From NCBI RefSeq assembly GCF_963169125.1, contig NC_084795.1, positions 192,236,214 to 192,300,213 of the forward strand: 64,000 nt of DNA. Reading direction: 5' to 3'. Below are positions 59,318 to 64,000 of the stretch, piece by piece (positions within the stretch are counted from its first letter, which is position 1; each line of letters starts with the position of its first letter). The notes beneath the pieces were generated by a model. It was given only the letters and a program-made list of their open reading frames with translations, ran no database searches and was not told the DNA's origin. The stretch comes from Humulus lupulus. Its lineage: Eukaryota; Streptophyta; Magnoliopsida; Rosales; Cannabaceae. A program made the translations under genes and the position numbers.

Positions 59318-61615
59318 TGTAACGCCCTACTTCCTTAGAGTCGTTACTAAGTGAGTTTTAAAAGAAAACTTTGTGCAATTAACTCGCTAACCGAGGTTTT
59401 TGAAACGAAAGTGTGACTAATTAAAAATTAAGGCTGTAATCTTTAAAAATGCGTCGTTTCCATAAAAACTTCAAGTAATAAACAATTGGGATCCCAAAAA
59501 TAAGGTTTGAAAGTTATTTACATCTTGAAATAAGTTTACGGTTGATCAGTTCTAAAATCATAGATTATTACAGCCATTTTCGAATAAACCCCCAACCAAA
59601 GCAGTCGGGCAGGCCAAACATGTACGCGTCGCTTCACGCTCTCCGTACTCATGGTTGGTTGACTCAGTCTTTACCCTACCTGCAACACGGAGCACCCGTG
59701 AGCCGAAGCCCAGCAAGAAAACTCATGCAGAACATAACATATGCAATTTATACAGTTTATCATAACAGATAATCCACATATAAACAAGTCAACCATTAGA
59801 CTAAGCAAACACGGCCATGCCGCCCCCGAAACCTTACCGAAGTCTGGGGTCTCGGTCCTCACCGTAGGGATATCACCCGTATCCCCTAGGTCCTACCCTG
59901 ACCATAAGCATCCCATGTGCTAGGTGTTACTTCCGGCCCCGCTGCCGTTCTCGGCCTTGCCGCCCTCGGCCATAGCCGTTCAATTCACTATGATCATATA
60001 TAGGATAAATCAAACAACATTCAAACAAATATCAATTCATTTAAATCTGAACCCTAACATGTAATGCAATATAGGGCCGCGCCCTGCAATCATCTCATCA
60101 TGCAACATGCAACATAGGGCTGCGCCCCGCAATCATACTATGGGCCCATGCCCTCTCCTACGGGTGTTATAGTTTTCTTACTTGTATTCCGAGCCTCCTG
60201 ATGCACTCAAGCCGCGAGCACGGTCCTCTAGCACGAGCCTCTCCAATATCCTAGTCACAACACACATGAAACATCCTTAAATGAGCTTCCAAGCCAAGCT
60301 CTAGTACTCGGAACGTTGAACTTCACCAAATATGGTAAAAGACTCAACCCCGAGCACCCTAGGTTAAATTCCCAAGCCTAAATTCTCAAAATCCCAAAAT
60401 TCCTTAAGCGCCGCGGCATGGCCCAACCATGCCGCGGCATGGCCCCCAAACAAGGCCACAAAAATGCCCCGAAACAGGTAAGGGCCGCAGCCCTACAAGG
60501 ACCATCCCGCGGCCCACCCTCCATCCTCAGCGCATCTTAGCCTTCAAGGGCCGCGGCCCTCGAAGAACCATGCCGTGGCCCGACCCTTCGAACCCAGAAA
60601 AACCCACCATTTTCAAGCTTAAAACCTCACCTTAAGCCATCCCAAAGCTCCCAAATCAAAACCAATTAATAATCACAACGTTAGTATCAAGATCAAAACA
60701 CAATCACACTTAAAAATCTCATCTAGAGTTTCAAATTCCTCAAACTTTAAACCAACCATCCTATCTTTAAATTCCACACTAAAACTTTGAGAAATCAACC
60801 TTGAACCCAAGAAATAATAGAATATATATCTTACCTTGAGTAGTCCTAGCTCAAATCTGGTTTTTGGTTCCTCAAATCCCTTTGAATCTCCTCCTAGGTC
60901 TCAAAACTTCAGCCCCATCTACACCTCTTCTCCTTTCTTCTTCTTCTCTTCCAATTTTATCAAGGCATCAAATGACCCTAAATACCCAAACCGTGACCCA
61001 CTAAAACCCAGATGAGAATTGCCTATTACCCTTGCCAAATGACCATGCTACCCCTCCAAATGATCCTTTCTCAACTAATTCCTCAAGGGTACTCTAGTCC
61101 TTTCACTAATATTTCAATTCTACCATTTTCCAACTAAACTTGTTACCCACAGCAGTAACTAATGGTTACCCAAGTTACTAAATCACCAATAACCATTAAC
61201 CGCTAATACTCTACTTAACCATAAAATTCCCGAGGTACCCCTAGGCTCCTCCCGAGCCGGGTACAAAATCCCGTTGTGACTCTTATGTTAACTAGCTTTC
61301 TAGGACCGTCTCGGCACGTGCATCACAATAAGAACACCACACTCACGTGGTACAATTCTCATAACACAATTATCACATATCAATACAGCTATGCCCAACA
61401 TGGCCAAAATTACAGTTATGCCCTTCTAACACGATCCGGGCCTACATGCATACTAATATACATAGCCATGCATCTCAGATAAACAAATAGTCAAATAACA
61501 TGCTTTAAATTATAACCATGCATTCAACTCATAAAATCACACATAAATCCCAACATGCCCTCCTGGCACACTAATCAAGGGCCTTAAGCCTTATTAGTGA
61601 ATTCGGGTCTTTACA
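59318..61615 (-). mobile_element. Solo LTR (mosaic type A/B) in 5' LTR of element E
   Basis: 2298 bp, plus-strand ends TGTAACGCCC and GGGTCTTTACA, target duplication cacgt at 59313-59317 and 61616-61620. The middle has GC-rich type-A modules (60402-60580) and the CACGTG segment (about 61340). The outer 5' part (61375-61500), with ACACGATCCGGGCC, matches type B. Confidence 0.94.
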
Positions 61616-61677
61616 CACGTGCCAACCACATGTAATAAGTTCTTACCACGTCATCAAGAGCCATTATTGGGTAAACA

Positions 61678-61699
61678 TTTGGTAATTTGGGATGTTACA
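61678..61699 (-). repeat. Last 22 bases of an LTR of element K
   Basis: GGTAATTTGGGATGTTACA, the 5' terminus of a Tekay-type LTR on the minus strand, followed directly by a purine tract and pol end. It is most likely the missing end of 12127-13824, separated from it by element E and its contents. Confidence 0.75.
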
Positions 61700-62121
61700 A
61701 CTATCCCGTCCTTACAGGAATTTCATCCTCAAAATTTAACCTAAACAGCTGGGGATATAGATCCCCCATATTTGATTCTAGTTCCTAAGTCGCTCCCTTG
61801 ACCTTATTGTTTCTATGTAATACCTTTACCAAAGGTATAGTTTTGCTTCTCAGAACCTTATCTATTCTGTCTCATATCTGGACTGGCTGTTCCTCACAGG
61901 ATAACTCAGTCTCCAATTCCAGATCCTCATAAGTCAACACATAAGTCTCATCTAATACATGTCTCCTCGACATGGAAATATGAAATACATTGTGTACGGC
62001 TGATAGTAAGGCCAATCTATAGGCCCCCTGACTGATCCTCTCCAGGATCTCAAATGGTCCAACAAATCTAGGGCTGAACTTGCCCTGTTTCCCAAATATC
62101 CTCAAGCCTTACCATGGTGAA
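61700..62121 (-). pseudogene. Element K pol C-terminus (SH3-like region and chromodomain trace)
   Basis: Minus strand from 62121. KFSPRFVGPFEILERIS, GAYRLALL, VHNVFHISMSRRHV and TYEDLELETELSCEEQPVQI follow the known end of Tekay integrase. After a stop at 61872 the frame continues with RNNKVKGAT, ELES and FEDEI, the weak chromodomain region before the 3' LTR. At 61700-61740 the minus strand carries the GGACGGGATAGT purine tract. The upstream part is cut by the LTR at 62122. Non-functional. Confidence 0.9.
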
Positions 62122-64000
62122 TGTAATGTCCCAAATTCCCTAATGTGGCTTAGTGCCAGGATTAGGGGGCATGGAGGGCCATAATTGATTTAATGCATTA
62201 TTATGTGATTATATGCATGATTATGTGAGTTATGTTATTATATGATGATATTTGCAGGTATGTGGGCCTGTTTCTTATTAGAAGGGCATTTTTGTAATTT
62301 TGGCCCATTGAGGGCATACTTGTATATTTATGGGCATGTATGTGATATATGGGTGAGACCACATTATGATGTGGATATGTTTGAGCTATTCGGCATGAGA
62401 CGATCCTAGAAATCAAGTTAACAATTTGGTCATAACGGGATTAAATATCGGGCTCGGGGTGAGCCTAGAGGTAATTTGGTGCTTAGTACATTACCAGGCA
62501 TGAGTGGGCAATGGGAAATGATTTGATAATTATTTGAGGATATTGAGCGTAGCAAGAGTTGGAGGACGTTAATTATGATTAACGGGGTAGGTGGAAATTA
62601 CAAATTTTCCCTTGGCTGGCTTTGCGGGTTTTAGATGGCCCTAGGCGTATTTTGATCATTTAGGCTTATAGATATACTTAGCCAAGTAGGCTGTAGAAGG
62701 AACCAAGGCAGGAAAATAGGGGTTCTCTCTTCTCTCTCACTCACTCGGTTGATTTTTGAAGCTTGAGGTTGGGAAAATTGGAGCTATTTAAGTTAGGTTC
62801 TTGATTGAGTAAAGCATAGAGATAATTCTGGCAATGAGGTAAGGATTCTCAGCTTTAACTTCAAGGTTTTTACTGTATTTTATGTTGTTTGAAAGCTTGA
62901 GAGCTTGGTTGTAGAACTGAGTATTTGATGGTGTTTTGAGTGATTGTAGCCTTAGGTTTTATAGCTAGATTGGTGGTAGTGTGGTTTTGATGTTTGATTT
63001 AACTGTTTGGTTTTAATATTGGGATTGTTTGGTGGAAGTTTTTGCTGAGTTAGGATTGAAGAAAATGCAAGGGAGTTGGGTTCGCAGGGTCAATTCGCCA
63101 CTGAGTTCATGGAAGCTGCAACTTGAGTGAACCCCAGAGCTTTCCCTGGGCTCGGTCTGGTAGGCGTGCCGCTACCTTCAAGGGCAAGTTGTGGCCTTCA
63201 CCTGGCACCCAGATAGGTTGCCTGTGTGTTTGAGAGGTGCGTCGCGACCCTTGGGGCAGGTCGCAGTCCGCCTGTTCTTTTTGAGTCAGGCATGGTTTTA
63301 CTTAGTTTTAAGCGCGGGTTATCGAACCTCAAGGCTCGTGATAAAATCTATTAACTGTTTTATTAGGATTCAAGGTCCTGGGGACTAGGTTGTAGTCCAT
63401 GAGTCTTTTATTGCTCATTTTATTGATGGGATTTCATATTTGGTTATGATTAGGTTACTACTAAGGGCCTAAGGATAGGATCGTTCCCAAGGGTCGTTCT
63501 TAACTTATTTTATGCTTGAACCTGAGGTAGGAAAACTGCACCCATTATGTGACATACATGATTATTGATGAGGCATGTTTTGTGCTCTATTTATGGACAT
63601 TTGTTGCATTGTAAATGCCTGATTGCATTGCCTACTTGTGAGTGGCACTGACTTATTAGTAAAAAATGACAATAATGTTGAGTGCTGGTCATGAATCTCT
63701 GACTTATTAGTCAGGATCGGCAATAGTACTGAACGTTGGTGGTATGGCATCGACTTATGAGTCAATAACGGTAATAGCACAGCGAGCACTGGTCGATATG
63801 TTTAGATCTAATCAACAGAGCATTATACGCTCGTCTGACCCTATGGTTGAAGAAAACTAAAGTCCTTGGCTAGTCTATGGCTAGTTACTCAGAGCCAGGG
63901 CTAAAAGACTCAAGTGACTAGATGGTCACATGACTTAGGGTCCAGAACTCTAGGATGTCTTATTAGTCATCTATTCAGGGCACAAGACCCCATGTAGACT
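62122..64000 (+). mobile_element. K-subfamily LTR, plus orientation, runs off window
   Basis: Starts TGTAATGTCCC at 62122 (flank gtgaa). It has a CpG-decayed twin module at about 63160-63270, an AGGTAGGAAAACTGCACCC segment near 63523, and the 53-bp minisatellite near 63640-63800. The end is beyond 64000, so it cannot be told whether it is a solo LTR or a 5' LTR. Confidence 0.85.
63640..63800 (+). repeat. 53-bp minisatellite, about three units
   Basis: Units of about 52-53 bp with a gagtgctggtc core and gacttattagtca, the reverse complement of the array at 12925-13250. Confidence 0.85.

Larger units (their letters stand above)
26084..61677 (-). mobile_element. Element E: Tat-lineage Ty3/gypsy retrotransposon, heavily interrupted
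   Basis: Minus strand. 5' LTR at 61677-58812 (with a solo LTR inside), primer region, gag start (58761), a large gap filled by other elements, pol from RT to integrase (37526-34650), an antisense gene (26846-32398), a polypurine tract (26636-26624) and the 3' LTR (26623-26084, cut by element D). About 2.5 kb of gag, protease and early RT is missing between the G and F insertions. E sits in an LTR of element K (flank tttgg at 61678). Its proteins differ clearly from those of D, so it is a second Tat family. Confidence 0.9.
58812..61677 (-). repeat. 5' LTR of element E, split by a solo LTR
   Basis: Pieces 58812-59317 and 61621-61677 together make about 563 bp, plus-strand ends TGTTGACCC and GGGTAAACA. 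The outer parts align with the 3' LTR (26084-26623) in the same direction, but 58952-59230 aligns only after reverse complementing. Confidence 0.92.

Overview
This window is plant nuclear DNA, probably from a eudicot although the species cannot be told. It is almost entirely a nest of LTR retrotransposons. I see no host gene, tRNA gene, functional rRNA gene or CRISPR array. Evidence for a plant genome: Tekay-type Ty3/gypsy chromovirus polyproteins with long (2.2-2.5 kb) LTRs and an initiator-Met tRNA primer site (TGGTATCAGAGC), Tat-lineage Ty3/gypsy elements with an extra antisense gene, a Ty1/copia remnant, and an LTR of the 5S-rRNA-related Cassandra TRIM type. For reference I name the elements J (copia), H, K, G, F (Tekay-like) and D, E (Tat-like).

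Layout. 1-11393: element H on the minus strand, entered inside integrase at the left edge; its pol is split by a solo LTR (1218-3460), its gag by another (5618-7989), and its 5' LTR is 8998-11393. 11394-12126: copia remnant J (minus), the oldest recognisable layer, into which H and K inserted. 12127-13824: truncated 3' LTR of K (minus) with a 53-bp minisatellite. 13825-26083: Tat element D (minus), both LTRs present, with gag-pol on the minus strand, a 121-bp tandem array, and a plus-strand spliced gene with its own TATA box. 26084-61677: Tat element E (minus), into whose 3' LTR D inserted. E also has a plus-strand spliced gene and a minus-strand pol, but its middle has been replaced by a second-level nest: element G (37527-46187), a type-A LTR fragment carrying a solo LTR (46188-50192), and element F (50193-58476). 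E's gag start and 5' LTR resume at 58477, and a solo LTR (59318-61615) sits inside that 5' LTR. 61678-62121: the last bases of K's LTR and K's pol C-terminus. 62122-64000: an LTR in plus orientation that runs off the window.

All coding regions are decayed: stops, frameshifts, and catalytic residues lost mainly through changes of the C-to-T/G-to-A type. Six solo LTRs have intact or near-intact 5-bp target duplications, so LTR-LTR recombination has been a major process here.

The items I consider most unusual are: (1) a Cassandra internal domain plus 5S-like LTR placed exactly between two primer-binding sites of a recently moved, ORF-less Tekay-type element (G); (2) the antisense spliced genes with separate TATA boxes in two different Tat elements; (3) an internal inversion in E's 5' LTR that turns its TATA box away from gag-pol; (4) twin palindromic GC-rich modules kept at the same place in many LTR copies. 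Coordinates of LTR ends were read base by base. Percent identities were estimated by eye on the stretches stated.
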